Counted from the stretch's first letter, positions 35,341 through 45,901 are shown. The stretch is 64,000 bases of DNA from Vibrio mimicus (GCF_019048845.1 NZ_CP077425.1:558001-622000), one strand, 5' to 3'. Numbers and translations: made by a program. The notes: generated by a model not told the origin, from the letters alone.

Positions 35341-36804
35341 ATGAAAACCATTGCAAACTCCACACTAAATGCTGCTGTTTCACTGCCAGATTACGACCGT
35401 TCAGCCCTAAAAAGCCGCATTGTTCACCTTGGTTTTGGCGCTTTCCACCGCGCTCACCAAGCCCTATTCACCCATGAAATGCTCAGCAAAACAGGCGCGG
35501 ATTGGGGCATTTGTGAGATCAACCTGTTTGGTGGTGAAGATTTAATTCAATCACTGCGCGCGCAAGATCACCTCTACACCGTCGCGGAAAAAGGCGCGCA
35601 ATCCACAGAAGTCAAAGTGATCGGCTCGGTGACTGAGTCCCTTCATCCGAATCTGGATGGCATTCAAACGGTGCTGGAAAAAATGGCCGAGCCGCAAGTG
35701 GCGATCGTTTCGATGACGATTACCGAAAAAGGTTACTGCGCCGATCCGGCCACTGGCACGTTGGATAAAAACAATCCGCTGGTGATTGCCGATCTAGCGA
35801 ATCCAAGCGAGCCCAAATCCGCCCTCGGCTACATTGTTCAAGCTCTGAAACTGCGCCGCGATCGTGGTTTGAAACCTTTTACTGTGATGTCTTGCGATAA
35901 CGTGCAAGAGAACGGCCATGTCGCCAAAGCAGCGATTCTCGAATTCGCTCAATTGCTTGACCCACAATTGCGCGACTGGATTGAAACCAACGTCACCTTC
36001 CCTTGTACTATGGTTGACCGCATTGTGCCGGCAGCAACAGAAGAGACTTTGACAGAAATCGCACAGCTGCTTGGCTGTGCAGACCCATGTGGCATCGCTT
36101 GCGAACCTTTCCGCCAATGGGTAATTGAAGATCACTTTGTCGCAGGTCGCCCAGATTGGAATGTGGCTGGCGCAGAATTTGTCGCCGATGTTGTACCTTA
36201 CGAAGAGATGAAACTACGCATGCTCAACGGTAGCCACTCATTCTTAGCTTACTTGGGCTACTTGGGCGGCTACGCGCACATCTCAGACACCATGACGGAT
36301 GAAGGCTACTGCAAAGCCGCTTTCGATATGATGATGAAAGCACAAGCGCCCTCCCTCACCATGCCCGAAGGCTCGGATTTAGCTGGCTACGCCAAGCTAC
36401 TGATCGACCGTTTCACCAACCCAAGCCTAAAACACAAAACGTGGCAGATTGCGATGGATGGCAGCCAGAAAATCCCACAACGTATGGGCGGCAGCTTACG
36501 CTTCCACCTCGCACAAGGCTCTGATTTTTCATGGTTGGCCACCGCGATTGCCGGTTGGATGCGTTACGTGGCCGGTGTTGATGAACAAGGCAACGAGATT
36601 GACGTTCGCGACCCAATGGCCGCAACTCTGCGCCAAATCTGCGATGAACATGGCTTAAGCGTTTCAGTGGTCCCAGCCTTACTCAGTGTCGAAGCGATTT
36701 TCCCTGCTGAATTAGGCCAAAACGCCAAAGTAATTGAAGCGGTCAGCCGCGCTTATCAAGCTCTACTGGCTCACGGTGCACGCGCCACTGTGGCTGCGTT
36801 GTAA
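35341..36804 (+). CDS. uxuB: D-fructuronate reductase (mannonate oxidoreductase)
   Basis: A 487-residue polyol-specific long-chain dehydrogenase. The N-terminal NAD-binding region reads IVHLGFGAFHRAHQALF, and the catalytic Lys and Asn/His lie in KLRMLNGSHSFLAY near residue 290. It reduces D-fructuronate to D-mannonate with NADH. GGGAA precedes ATG 35341. It is followed at 12 bp by uxaC. Confidence 0.95.
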   Translation: MKTIANSTLNAAVSLPDYDRSALKSRIVHLGFGAFHRAHQALFTHEMLSKTGADWGICEINLFGGEDLIQSLRAQDHLYTVAEKGAQSTEVKVIGSVTESLHPNLDGIQTVLEKMAEPQVAIVSMTITEKGYCADPATGTLDKNNPLVIADLANPSEPKSALGYIVQALKLRRDRGLKPFTVMSCDNVQENGHVAKAAILEFAQLLDPQLRDWIETNVTFPCTMVDRIVPAATEETLTEIAQLLGCADPCGIACEPFRQWVIEDHFVAGRPDWNVAGAEFVADVVPYEEMKLRMLNGSHSFLAYLGYLGGYAHISDTMTDEGYCKAAFDMMMKAQAPSLTMPEGSDLAGYAKLLIDRFTNPSLKHKTWQIAMDGSQKIPQRMGGSLRFHLAQGSDFSWLATAIAGWMRYVAGVDEQGNEIDVRDPMAATLRQICDEHGLSVSVVPALLSVEAIFPAELGQNAKVIEAVSRAYQALLAHGARATVAAL

Positions 36805-36816
36805 GAGGAAGGAAAC

Positions 36817-38229
36817 ATGAAGAATTTTTTGTGTGAAGATTTTTTACTCTCCAATGAAACGGCGCGCCGCTTGTACCACGAGCATGCGTTTCACCAACCG
36901 ATTTATGACTACCACTGCCACCTTAATCCGGCAGAGGTGGCGCAAGATCGTCAGTTCGAGAATTTAAGCCAAATTTGGTTGGCCGGCGATCACTACAAAT
37001 GGCGCGGCATGCGTTCCGCAGGCATTGAAGAGCGCTTGATCACCGGCGATGCGAGCGATTACGACAAATACATGGCGTGGGCGAAAACCGTACCGCAAAC
37101 CTTAGGCAATCCGCTGTATCACTGGACGCATCTCGAACTGCGCCGTCCATTTGGGATTACGGATACGTTGTTAAGTCCGAAAACGGCCGATCACATCTGG
37201 CATCACTGTAATGAACTGCTGGCCACACCAGAGTTCAGCGCTCGTGGCATCATGCAGCATATGAATGTGGTGATGGTTGGAACAACGGATGATCCGATTG
37301 ATTCACTCGAACACCATAAAGCGATCGCCGAAGATGACACTTTCAATGTGCAAGTGCTGCCCAGTTGGCGTCCGGATAAAGCGTTTAAAATCGAGTTAGC
37401 GGGCTTTGCTGATTATCTCAACCAACTCGGTGCCGTGGCGGATATTGAAATTCGCCGTTTCGGCGATTTACTCAATGCCTTAGATAAACGCTTGGCGCAC
37501 TTCAATGCGCACGGCTGTCGCGCGGCCGATCACGGGATTGAGACGGTTCGTTACGCCCCAATTCCAACCGAGCAGGATCTGGATGCGTTGTTAACTCGCC
37601 GTTTAAAGGGTGAAATGCTTTCCGAGCTCGAATGCGCACAATTCTCGACTGCCGTTCAAGTTTGGCTTGGCAAGCGTTATGCGCAATTGGGTTGGGTGAT
37701 GCAGTTGCACATTGGCGCGCAGCGCAACAACAACACACGCATGTTCCAATTGCTGGGGGCCGATGCGGGTTTCGATTCGATTGGCGATCGTCCATTTGCC
37801 TTTGAGCTGGCGCACCTACTGGACGAAATGGATCAAACCAATGAGTTGCCTCGCACGATCTTGTACTGCTTGAATCCGCGTGATAACGAAATGATGGCGA
37901 CCATGATCGGCAACTTCCAAGGTGGGGGTATTGCAGGTAAAGTGCAATTTGGCTCGGGTTGGTGGTTCAACGATCAGAAAGACGGTATGCAGCGCCAAAT
38001 GGAGCAGCTCTCGCAGCTTGGTCTGCTCAGCCAATTTGTCGGCATGCTGACTGATTCGCGCAGTTTCCTATCGTACACACGCCACGAATATTTCCGCCGT
38101 ATCCTGTGTGATATGGTCGGCCGTTGGGCAGAAAATGGCGAAGTACCGAATGATCTCTCCCTGCTTGGCCCAATGATTGAAAACATCTGCTTTGGTAACG
38201 CTAAACGCTATTTTGAAGAGAGGGCGTAA
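36817..38229 (+). CDS. uxaC: Glucuronate isomerase
   Basis: A 470-residue amidohydrolase-fold enzyme, the same length as E. coli UxaC. It isomerises D-glucuronate to D-fructuronate (and galacturonate to tagaturonate). The N-terminal metal site [15 protein letters not shown] and the late [20 protein letters not shown] motif are clear. GAGGAAGG precedes ATG 36817. Because uxaA and uxaB are absent nearby, the glucuronate direction is the likely one. Confidence 0.97.
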   Translation: MKNFLCEDFLLSNETARRLYHEHAFHQPIYDYHCHLNPAEVAQDRQFENLSQIWLAGDHYKWRGMRSAGIEERLITGDASDYDKYMAWAKTVPQTLGNPLYHWTHLELRRPFGITDTLLSPKTADHIWHHCNELLATPEFSARGIMQHMNVVMVGTTDDPIDSLEHHKAIAEDDTFNVQVLPSWRPDKAFKIELAGFADYLNQLGAVADIEIRRFGDLLNALDKRLAHFNAHGCRAADHGIETVRYAPIPTEQDLDALLTRRLKGEMLSELECAQFSTAVQVWLGKRYAQLGWVMQLHIGAQRNNNTRMFQLLGADAGFDSIGDRPFAFELAHLLDEMDQTNELPRTILYCLNPRDNEMMATMIGNFQGGGIAGKVQFGSGWWFNDQKDGMQRQMEQLSQLGLLSQFVGMLTDSRSFLSYTRHEYFRRILCDMVGRWAENGEVPNDLSLLGPMIENICFGNAKRYFEERA

Positions 38230-38232
38230 CGA

Positions 38233-39198
38233 ATGAAACATATCGCCATTGTGGGCGAATGTATGATTGAGCTGAACGGCAAGCCGTTCGGCGCAATGCA
38301 TCAAACATTTGGTGGTGACACGTTAAACGCCGCGGTTTATCTGCGCCGCGGCTGTGAAGCCAATACTAAACCGGACGACATTAAAGTCTCTTACGTGACC
38401 GCACTCGGTACCGACCCAATCAGTTCAGGCATGCTGTCGCGCTTGCAAGAAGAAGGAGTTACAACGGAACTCGTGCTGCGCGATCCCACTCGCACGCCCG
38501 GTTTGTACCTGATCCAACTTGATGATCAAGGCGAACGCACTTTCTTGTATTGGCGAAACCAATCTGCGGCGCGTTACCTGCTGCAACACCCCGATTTTGG
38601 CCAGATTAAGCAAGCGTTAAATCAGGTCGATATGGTGTTTCTCAGCGGAATCACTCTGGCGATTTTGCCTAATGAAGATCGTATTGCCCTGCTCAACCTG
38701 TTGGTTGAACTCAAAGCCAAAGGGGTTGAAATCGCGTTTGACAGCAACTTCCGCCCTGCCCTGTGGCCGCAAGATGACAACCATACGGTGAAAGAAATCT
38801 ACCAAGTCATGTACCAACTGACGGATGTGGCGCTCGTCACCTTTGATGACGAGCAGTGGATTTGGGGAGATAACACTCCAGAGCAGACCATTCAACGCCT
38901 CACCGCACTTGGCGTACAAAAATGCATCGTCAAATTGGGGGCTGAGGGCTGCTTGATTCAAGATTCCTCGGCTTCAACTTTCGCTCCACAAGCAGTGCCA
39001 ACCCAACCGATAGCGCAAGTTGTGGATACCACTTCCGCGGGTGACGCCTTCAATGGTGGTTTCCTCTCAGCCTATTTGGTTGGCGCAGATTTAGCCACCG
39101 CATGCCAACGTGGCAACACACTGGCCGGCACTGTGATTCAGCATCGCGGAGCCATTATTCCCAAAGAATTCACACAATCGGCGCTTGGCGTCGCTTAA
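38233..39198 (+). CDS. kdgK: 2-keto-3-deoxygluconate kinase
   Basis: A 321-residue PfkB-family sugar kinase. It phosphorylates KDG to KDPG with ATP. The N-terminal GECMIELNGK segment and the C-terminal PfkB signature DTTSAGDAFNGGFL, with catalytic Asp in AGDA, are visible. It follows uxaC by 3 bp. Confidence 0.93.
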   Translation: MKHIAIVGECMIELNGKPFGAMHQTFGGDTLNAAVYLRRGCEANTKPDDIKVSYVTALGTDPISSGMLSRLQEEGVTTELVLRDPTRTPGLYLIQLDDQGERTFLYWRNQSAARYLLQHPDFGQIKQALNQVDMVFLSGITLAILPNEDRIALLNLLVELKAKGVEIAFDSNFRPALWPQDDNHTVKEIYQVMYQLTDVALVTFDDEQWIWGDNTPEQTIQRLTALGVQKCIVKLGAEGCLIQDSSASTFAPQAVPTQPIAQVVDTTSAGDAFNGGFLSAYLVGADLATACQRGNTLAGTVIQHRGAIIPKEFTQSALGVA

Positions 39199-39207
39199 GG
39201 AACCAAC

Positions 39208-39834
39208 ATGTCTAGCATTAAACAACAACTGAAAGCTCTGAAAGTGATCCCAGTGATCGCCATCGACAACGCCGAAGACATCATCCCTCTGGGTAAAGTG
39301 CTGGTGGAAAATGGCTTGCCTGCTGCCGAAATCACTTTTCGCTCAGAAGCCGCAGTAGAAGCCATTCGTCTGCTGCGCCAAACCCAACCGGACATGCTGA
39401 TCGGCGCAGGCACTGTGCTAAATCGCGAACAAGCGATTGCCGCCAAGGAAGCAGGCGCGACCTTTATTGTCTCCCCTGGCTTTAACCCTAATACCGTCAA
39501 AGCGTGTCAGGAGATCGGCATTGATATCGTTCCGGGGGTGAATAACCCGAGCACGGTTGAAGCGGCACTGGAAATGGGCTTAACCACGTTGAAGTTTTTC
39601 CCTGCCGAAGCCTCTGGCGGTATCAACATGGTGAAATCCCTGCTCGCGCCTTATACCGATATTGAGCTGATGCCCACTGGAGGTATTAGCCCTGCCAACA
39701 TCAAAGATTACTTAGCGATCCCACGCGTGTTAGCGTGTGGCGGTACTTGGATGGTGGATAAAAAGCTGATTGAAGCAGGAAACTGGGAAGAACTGGCTCG
39801 GCTGACTCGTGAAGCCGTTGCGTTAGTCAGCTAA
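39208..39834 (+). CDS. kdgA: KHG/KDPG aldolase
   Basis: A 208-residue class I aldolase. It cleaves KDPG to pyruvate and glyceraldehyde-3-phosphate. Visible motifs are the catalytic Glu region PAAEITFRSEAAVEAI, GAGTVLNREQA and the Schiff-base lysine in TLKFFPAEASGG (about residue 132). It ends the plus-strand operon; a GC-rich terminator follows. It could equally be labelled eda. Confidence 0.93.
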   Translation: MSSIKQQLKALKVIPVIAIDNAEDIIPLGKVLVENGLPAAEITFRSEAAVEAIRLLRQTQPDMLIGAGTVLNREQAIAAKEAGATFIVSPGFNPNTVKACQEIGIDIVPGVNNPSTVEAALEMGLTTLKFFPAEASGGINMVKSLLAPYTDIELMPTGGISPANIKDYLAIPRVLACGGTWMVDKKLIEAGNWEELARLTREAVALVS

Positions 39835-39860
39835 CCCTCTGACTGAGCTTAACCATCTTG

Positions 39861-39887
39861 ACGCCCCTCACTTTGAGGGGCGCTTTC
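39861..39887 (+). terminator. Terminator after kdgA
   Basis: CGCCCCTCA (39862-39870) pairs with TGAGGGGCG (39874-39882), loop of 3, followed by CTTT. The T tract is short, so some readthrough into ygjV is possible. Confidence 0.65.
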
Positions 39888-39904
39888 ACTAAAGAGGCAC
39901 AACA

Positions 39905-40405
39905 ATGGACAATACATTAGCGCAAGGCATCGGTGGTATTGCGTTTCTGGTCGGTGTGATGGCCTTTTGGCAAAAAGACGACATGCGCTTTCGTTATCAG
40001 ATGGTCGCGTTTTGCTTCATCATGGGCATTCATTTTGCTTTGTTGGGTGCGACCGTTGCCGCCATCGGTGTGGTAATCAATGGCATGCGCAGTTTTGCTT
40101 CCATCAAAACGCAATCGCGCAGAGTCATGTGGTTTTTTATCGCGTTGATGTGGCTGATGACGCTGCCTAACATCACCCACTTTTTCGAGTTTATGACCGT
40201 GTTTGGATCGTCAGTGGCGACTTGGGCCCTGTTTTCTAAACGCGGAGTCGCCCTGCGTAGCCTGATTCTATTTAACTCGCTGTGTTGGGTTAGCCACAAC
40301 ATTTGGCTTGGCTCCATCGGCGGTACGCTCGTGGAAAGCACCTTTATTGTGACTAACTTGATCACCATCTACCGCTTACATCAGCACAACCAAGGTAAGC
40401 GGTAA
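39905..40405 (+). CDS. ygjV: YgjV-family inner-membrane protein
   Basis: A 166-residue protein with about five to six membrane helices, matching the YgjV family (IGGIAFLVGVMAFWQKDD at the start; NSLCWVSHNIWLGSIGG near residue 125). In E. coli, ygjV lies beside the uxaCA/exuT hexuronate genes, and it sits next to the uronate locus here too. It may therefore have a role linked to uronate use; no activity is known. Confidence 0.8.
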   Translation: MDNTLAQGIGGIAFLVGVMAFWQKDDMRFRYQMVAFCFIMGIHFALLGATVAAIGVVINGMRSFASIKTQSRRVMWFFIALMWLMTLPNITHFFEFMTVFGSSVATWALFSKRGVALRSLILFNSLCWVSHNIWLGSIGGTLVESTFIVTNLITIYRLHQHNQGKR

Positions 40406-40444
40406 ACCCATGATCTAAATGGCTTAACTCATTCTCTGTCTGGA

Positions 40445-42112
40445 TTACGTCATTTCGCAATGTGTCGCTTCACTATGTGCCGTTGAATAACGCCCATCGC
40501 AACCGTCACCTTGTTGATACTGCGCTTTAATCACATCGGCAATTTTCTCCGCAATCATTATGGTCGGGGCATTGGTATTGCCACCCACTAAAGTGGGCAT
40601 AATTGACGCATCGACCACTCTAAGCCCCTCAATTCCATAGACATTCAGTTCATGATCCACAACCGCCATAGGATCATCCGCAGGCCCCATTTTACAAGTG
40701 CCAACAGGGTGATATTGCGTATCGGCACGTTGGCGAATGTCGTGCTCAATCGCTTTATCATCAGAGGCATCGACGGGGTAAAAGTTCTCACCACGAACTG
40801 CGTTGAACGCTTCACTCTCTAACATCTGATGCTGCTTCTTCCACCCTTTGATCATGATCTCCATATCTTCTGGATGGCTAAAAAATGCGGGATCAATACG
40901 AGGTGCATCATAAGGATTCGAGCTATTGAGCTTTACGGTGCCGATACTCTTGGGTCGTAATAAGGTGACGTGAGAGCTAAAGCCATGGCTGATATGGATT
41001 TTCCGCGCATGATCATCCACCACCGCGACCACAAAAACGAACTCCAGATCCGGAACATCAACCTGCTCATCAGAATACAGAAAGCCAATCCCTTCGGCGT
41101 AGTTACTGCTTAATTTCCCAGTACGCTGTTTTATCCACTGTGGAAACGCCTTGATCATCTCGGAGACCATTGGCAATGAGATACCAAAAGTTTCGCGCTT
41201 TGCGCTGCATCGGTAGGTATGCACTAAGTCGATATGGTCTTGCAGATTCTCACCAACACCTTTCAACTCATGGATGGCGGTAATTCCATGCTTTTCAAGA
41301 TCGCTCTTGGCTCCTATGCCAGACAACATCAGGATTTGTGGTGAACCAAAAGCCCCAGCGGAAAGAATCACCTCTTTCCGACAACGGATCTGAAAAACCT
41401 GCCCCTGCATACCATACTCAACACCAACGGCGCGCTGGTCTTCAAACAGCACTCGATGGGTTGTTGCAGCCGTGAGCACCGTCAGATTCGGTCTGTGCAG
41501 ACTGGGCGTCAGATAAGCCTTCGCAGCACTACACCGCTCCCCGTTAAGTTGCGTCACTTGCGTGGCCATTGCCCCAAACTGTTCAGCGCCGTTGAGATCA
41601 GGATTACGTGGAACGCCAATAGATTCACAAGCGGCCAGATAGCGCTCGACCATTTCACTCGGTGAGCGTAAGTTGGCGACATTCAGTGGGCCACCTTGCC
41701 CATGATATTCATCATGGTGGACTTCGTTGTTTTCTGCTTTTTTGAAATAGGGCAAACAGGCGGCATAACTCCAACCTTGGTTGCCCAATTCCCCCCACAG
41801 ATCGTAATCAAACTTATGACCTCGTGAGTACATCATGGCATTAATCGAGCTTGAACCACCTAAGGTTTTTCCTCGTGGCTGATAACCTTTTCGGCCGTTC
41901 AGCCCCGGCTGAGGAACCGTTTCAAATCCCCAATTGTTTATTTTGGTAGGCATCATCGCCACCATACCCATCGGGGTATGAATCAGCGGGCTTGAGTCTT
42001 TGCCCCCAGCCTCCAGCAAACACACAGTCACATTGGCATCTTCCGTAAGGCGGGAGGCCAAAACACAGCCTGCCGAACCGCCGCCGACAACAATAAAATC
42101 ATATTCCATCAT
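40445..42112 (-). CDS. GMC-family FAD alcohol dehydrogenase (choline dehydrogenase/AlkJ-like)
   Basis: A 555-residue GMC oxidoreductase. The FAD-binding motif is [18 protein letters not shown], the GMC signature is [19 protein letters not shown] (about residues 80-98), and the C-terminal catalytic His regions are [13 protein letters not shown] and [15 protein letters not shown]. It oxidises a primary alcohol to an aldehyde and passes electrons to a quinone or O2. The aldehyde dehydrogenase gene lies 74 bp upstream on the same strand, so the two likely act in sequence. I chose ATG 42112, preceded by AGGAG. Confidence 0.88.
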   Translation of the reverse strand: MMEYDFIVVGGGSAGCVLASRLTEDANVTVCLLEAGGKDSSPLIHTPMGMVAMMPTKINNWGFETVPQPGLNGRKGYQPRGKTLGGSSSINAMMYSRGHKFDYDLWGELGNQGWSYAACLPYFKKAENNEVHHDEYHGQGGPLNVANLRSPSEMVERYLAACESIGVPRNPDLNGAEQFGAMATQVTQLNGERCSAAKAYLTPSLHRPNLTVLTAATTHRVLFEDQRAVGVEYGMQGQVFQIRCRKEVILSAGAFGSPQILMLSGIGAKSDLEKHGITAIHELKGVGENLQDHIDLVHTYRCSAKRETFGISLPMVSEMIKAFPQWIKQRTGKLSSNYAEGIGFLYSDEQVDVPDLEFVFVVAVVDDHARKIHISHGFSSHVTLLRPKSIGTVKLNSSNPYDAPRIDPAFFSHPEDMEIMIKGWKKQHQMLESEAFNAVRGENFYPVDASDDKAIEHDIRQRADTQYHPVGTCKMGPADDPMAVVDHELNVYGIEGLRVVDASIMPTLVGGNTNAPTIMIAEKIADVIKAQYQQGDGCDGRYSTAHSEATHCEMT

Positions 42113-42186
42113 GTCCTCTCCTCTCACTCGTTTTGATCTTTGTTCTTAGAATGTTTTTGCTTGGTCAACCGATATGGGAAGCACCA

Positions 42187-43665
42187 TTACAGGGTAGGAT
42201 CTGCTTTACCCACAAAGAGTCTAACCACTAACTTCTGCACCCAATTTCCATAAGGGGGCGCAAACAGCTGAATGGGAAACCAATCACGCATTTTCAGCAC
42301 CGTGCGCGCATGGCTCAGCTCACGGAATCCTTCCTCACCATGGTAATTACCCATTCCAGAATTCCCCACACCACCGAATGGCACTGCGTGATTCAATGCA
42401 TGCCATCCCCAGCCATTGAGTGTGACACCCCCACTGTGAGTCAGTGTTAGCAAGGCTTCACACTGAGCAGCATTCTGACTAAATAGGTAACAAGCCAGTG
42501 GCCTTGGTCTTTGAGTAATGTAACGAATCACCTCATCCATCGAACGGTAGGTGTACACCGGCAGCAGTGGACCAAAAATTTCTTCTTGGCAAATACGCAT
42601 ATCCGGCGTCAAATTCGTTGCAATATAGAGTGGCGTTTTTCGACCCTCACCCTCATCAAGACATTGAGTGATCGCGGCCCCTTTGGCGCGCGCATCAAGC
42701 AACAAATCATGGAATCTTTTGTGCTGCGCCTCATCCACCAAAGCGGTGTAGTCTGGGTTGGTTTTAAGATCACGGTACATTGCGCGGTGGGCACTTCTCA
42801 GCGCGTCAACAAAAGCTTCTTGCTTACCCTCCGGCACAAACGCATAGTCAGGTGCAATACAAATTTGCCCTGAATTAAAGCCTTTCCCATGCGCAATTCG
42901 CTGTGCCGCCTTGTTCACGTCATAGTCATCAAACAAGACCACGGGTGATTTTCCACCCAACTCTAAGGTCACCGGAGTTAAATTGGCAGCCGCATTCGCC
43001 ATAATGATTTTGCCGCTCGCCGGAGATCCAGTGAACACCAGATGATCAAAGGGGAGATGGGAAATCTCCATTGCTTCAGGATGCTGACCATCAACGATAC
43101 GCACCAAATTTTCGGGGAAGATTTCCAATAGCATGCGGCGCAATTGTTTTGTCGTCGCTGGGCTGTTTGGTGGCATTTTAATCATGCAGTGATTGCCTGC
43201 GGCCAGCGCCGTGATCATCGGCCCTAGCGAAAGATATAGGGGGAAATTCCAAGGACAAATAATGCCTACGACACCTTTGGGTTGGTAACGAACTTCAAGC
43301 TTATTGCCTTTAAACAGCCATTCTGTCGGTCTTCGGCTGGGTTTCATCCAGTGGTTTAAATGGCGCAGTACATGATTGATATCGAGAATAGGGGCAAGAA
43401 TATCCGCCATGATTGACTCTGTATAGCAACGCCCACCAAAGTCTTGGCTCATCGCTTCAGCCAGTACATTTTGATAACGCGAGATCTGTTTTTTCAGCTC
43501 TAACAAACGCTGTTTTCTCACTGCATAATGGCTCAAAGGATCAGCCTGATAAGCCGTGCGTAATTCATAAAACCACGTTGCGAGTTCGCTTGTTTGAGCC
43601 GGATGACCACTCATCTCATCGAAAGCGCCCTGATCTTCCTGCTCTTGCTTTGCTAGCTTATTCAT
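42187..43665 (-). CDS. Aldehyde dehydrogenase (coniferyl-aldehyde dehydrogenase-like)
   Basis: A 492-residue NAD(P)-dependent aldehyde dehydrogenase. The catalytic Glu lies in LELGGKSPVV and the catalytic Cys in FNSGQICIAPDY (about residue 280); the NAD-binding FTGSPASGKII motif is visible. Its C-terminal hydrophobic/basic tail (NWVQKLVVRLFVGK) resembles membrane-associated members that handle long-chain or aromatic aldehydes. GGGAG precedes ATG 43665. Together with the GMC enzyme it would turn an alcohol into a carboxylic acid. The true substrate is unknown. Confidence 0.85.
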   Translation of the reverse strand: MNKLAKQEQEDQGAFDEMSGHPAQTSELATWFYELRTAYQADPLSHYAVRKQRLLELKKQISRYQNVLAEAMSQDFGGRCYTESIMADILAPILDINHVLRHLNHWMKPSRRPTEWLFKGNKLEVRYQPKGVVGIICPWNFPLYLSLGPMITALAAGNHCMIKMPPNSPATTKQLRRMLLEIFPENLVRIVDGQHPEAMEISHLPFDHLVFTGSPASGKIIMANAAANLTPVTLELGGKSPVVLFDDYDVNKAAQRIAHGKGFNSGQICIAPDYAFVPEGKQEAFVDALRSAHRAMYRDLKTNPDYTALVDEAQHKRFHDLLLDARAKGAAITQCLDEGEGRKTPLYIATNLTPDMRICQEEIFGPLLPVYTYRSMDEVIRYITQRPRPLACYLFSQNAAQCEALLTLTHSGGVTLNGWGWHALNHAVPFGGVGNSGMGNYHGEEGFRELSHARTVLKMRDWFPIQLFAPPYGNWVQKLVVRLFVGKADPTL

Positions 43666-43830
43666 GTTTTTCTCCCACCGTATAATTTGTGTGATTACAA
43701 CATTTCGATAACACTAAGCACAGGTTACAAAAAGACAAAAAACGGTGATATTCGGACAAATTCGAGCTAACTGATGTGGCTCGTAACCCCTTTTCGAACC
43801 ATCATTATCGAGATAAATCAGGAGAGAAAT

Positions 43831-44856
43831 GTGGAATACACTGCTGTTTATGAGCCAGATACACAGGCTTTCGGTGTACTGGATTTACAGCTTCTGGTTC
43901 GTTACCTTGAGCCGAAAGTCGATGTGGAAGCCTTACTCAAGGGCAGTGGCATCACGCTCAAACAGTTGCATTCACCGGAAACGCACGCCACGCTCGCGCA
44001 AAAGTTGGTGGTTTTTAGCAACGCGCTCGCGCTCTGCCATGAAGCGGGGCTTGGCCTTAAAGTCGGGCAACAAGCCCGTTTTAGTGACTTTGGGGTGCTG
44101 GGCTACGCCATTTTTAGCAGCAATACTTTGCTGGATGCATTGATGATGGGCTTTAAATATCTGCGTCTTGCGGGGCCAGTATTGAAGAAAAAAATGTGGG
44201 TTAACGAGCAATTCGGCCACTTCCAAGCCGAGCAACTTATTGATTTACAATCATTATTACCCTTTTGCTGTGAATATTGGTTTGCTGCCATTCAAAGCCT
44301 TTGTGAAGAAGTTATGCAACACCCTTTTCCTTCAACTCTGATTCGTTTTCCTTACCCAAGGCCCGAATACAGCGAGCGGTATCAGCAGATATTTCAATGC
44401 ACCATTGAATTCGACAGCCCACGGTTGGAGTGGCAGTTTGATGCCTCAAGCTTATACGCACCACTTCCCGCCGCAAACCCAATGACCTTACAAATGTGCT
44501 TAAAGTCGTGTGATGAGATGTTGGCAAAAGTCTCGGGCAGTGCCTCTTTAAAAGAGAAAATCACCCAGATCTTGGTGGAAAATCCCGGCAATTACCCCTC
44601 CATTGAACAGTTGGCTGCTGAGCTGGGGATGTCTTCTCGCACATTGAGACGCCATTTAAAAAATGAGGCGACCAGCTATCAGCAGATCCTCGATCACGTT
44701 CGATATCACCTTGCTCGCCATTTTCTCGCCTCCACCCAACTGCATATTGAAGAGATCTCTGAACGCGTTGGTTTTTCAGATGCCGCAAACTTTCGCCATG
44801 CATTTCGTAAATGGAGTGGGTATTCACCGAAGCAGTATCGACAGCAAACCCTGTAA
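43831..44856 (+). CDS. AraC-family regulator of the alcohol/aldehyde dehydrogenase pair
   Basis: A 341-residue regulator with the long N-terminal AraC_binding_2-type domain (Arm/OruR class) and a C-terminal helix-turn-helix pair (about residues 245-340; EQLAAELGMSSRTLRRHL). The best start is GTG 43831, since GGAGAG lies just upstream; an in-frame ATG at 43774 has none. It is divergent from the aldehyde dehydrogenase gene, 165 bp away, and is the likely activator of that pair. Confidence 0.82.
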   Translation: MEYTAVYEPDTQAFGVLDLQLLVRYLEPKVDVEALLKGSGITLKQLHSPETHATLAQKLVVFSNALALCHEAGLGLKVGQQARFSDFGVLGYAIFSSNTLLDALMMGFKYLRLAGPVLKKKMWVNEQFGHFQAEQLIDLQSLLPFCCEYWFAAIQSLCEEVMQHPFPSTLIRFPYPRPEYSERYQQIFQCTIEFDSPRLEWQFDASSLYAPLPAANPMTLQMCLKSCDEMLAKVSGSASLKEKITQILVENPGNYPSIEQLAAELGMSSRTLRRHLKNEATSYQQILDHVRYHLARHFLASTQLHIEEISERVGFSDAANFRHAFRKWSGYSPKQYRQQTL

Positions 44857-44868
44857 GTCGCCATCCAA

Positions 44869-44900
44869 ACCCAGCGCTATTAGCTCAACGCTGGGTATTC
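44869..44900. terminator. Terminator between convergent araC-type and ctlX-like genes
   Basis: ACCCAGCG (44869-44876) pairs with CGCTGGGT (44889-44896) across a 12-nt loop, followed by ATTC. Confidence 0.55.
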
Positions 44901-44912
44901 TGGCAGTATGAG

Positions 44913-45881
44913 TTACCCTTTGGGCAAGAACAGCTCGGCCAACATACAGCGCACACTGCCACCGCCGATGGTTTCTATGGTCGGTACGGCGAAAGGCAGC
45001 AACTTACCGTGAGTGGCAAGCTGGTTGAGTTGAGCGGGTGTAAAAGCCTCATAAGCCGATTGCGACATTGCAATCACTTTCTGACCATCACGCGTTTCTA
45101 GTTGCAGGATATTGCCGCAGAAGTGGTTCATCTGCTCTAGCGAGATCGATATCACCTGTTTATCTTTGGCGAGTGATTTCACGACAAATCGGCGCTCATA
45201 TTCTGGGATCGCTTCATCGCAAATTACGCAGAAATGCTCACCCATCGCCATCATCACATTGGTGTGATAAATCGGCGAGCCAGACGGCAATCGAGTTTGG
45301 AACGACACCACGCGCGAATAGCCAATTTGCTCGGCATACACTTCCAGCACTTCACGATCGCAGCGCTGTGAAAGCCCCGCATAAATGGTGCGATTGGGGT
45401 GATCCATCACCATCACGCCGGTGCTTTCCAAAAACGCTTGCTGCTCAGTAAACGCTAGCAAAGAGTGCTGCGCTTTCACAACAAAACCCTGTTGTTGCAA
45501 GGTCTTAATCAAGGCTTCGGGGCGCACTTCCAAACGGCGGTTTGCGCACGCCATTGGGAACAAAAATAGCTCACCTGCTTCAGTGGTACTAAACCAGTTA
45601 TTGGGGAATACCGCATCCGGCGTTTCGCTATTCGCCAATGGATAATCAAATACCACAACATCAACGCCCGCTTGGCGAAGACCGTTTACCATGGCGTTAA
45701 ACTCCGCCATAGCACGCTGCAAAATAGTTTCAGCGCTCAGTGCCAGCGGGTTTTGAAAGGCATTATCTTGCGCAGTTTGCGCATTAAAGCCGAACTCTTT
45801 CGGCGGCACCATGACGACAGCGCGAGCCGTTTGTGCAGCAGAGCGCGGAATCAACATATTGGGTTGTAGATGAACATTCAT
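44913..45881 (-). CDS. CtlX-like amidinotransferase-fold hydrolase (arginine deiminase-related)
   Basis: A 322-residue protein of the guanidine-modifying superfamily. Visible are PDAVFPNNWFSTTEAGE (substrate-binding Asp/Asn), the catalytic His in GSPIYHTNVMM and a C-terminal catalytic Cys in IGGGSVRCMLAELFLP. It resembles the citrulline-utilisation hydrolase CtlX and dimethylarginine dimethylaminohydrolases. It probably hydrolyses a guanidino or ureido group, but the substrate is not proven. ATG 45881 has GAGTG upstream. Confidence 0.8.
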   Translation of the reverse strand: MNVHLQPNMLIPRSAAQTARAVVMVPPKEFGFNAQTAQDNAFQNPLALSAETILQRAMAEFNAMVNGLRQAGVDVVVFDYPLANSETPDAVFPNNWFSTTEAGELFLFPMACANRRLEVRPEALIKTLQQQGFVVKAQHSLLAFTEQQAFLESTGVMVMDHPNRTIYAGLSQRCDREVLEVYAEQIGYSRVVSFQTRLPSGSPIYHTNVMMAMGEHFCVICDEAIPEYERRFVVKSLAKDKQVISISLEQMNHFCGNILQLETRDGQKVIAMSQSAYEAFTPAQLNQLATHGKLLPFAVPTIETIGGGSVRCMLAELFLPKG

Positions 45882-45901
45882 AATAGGCACTCATCACCGA
45901 T

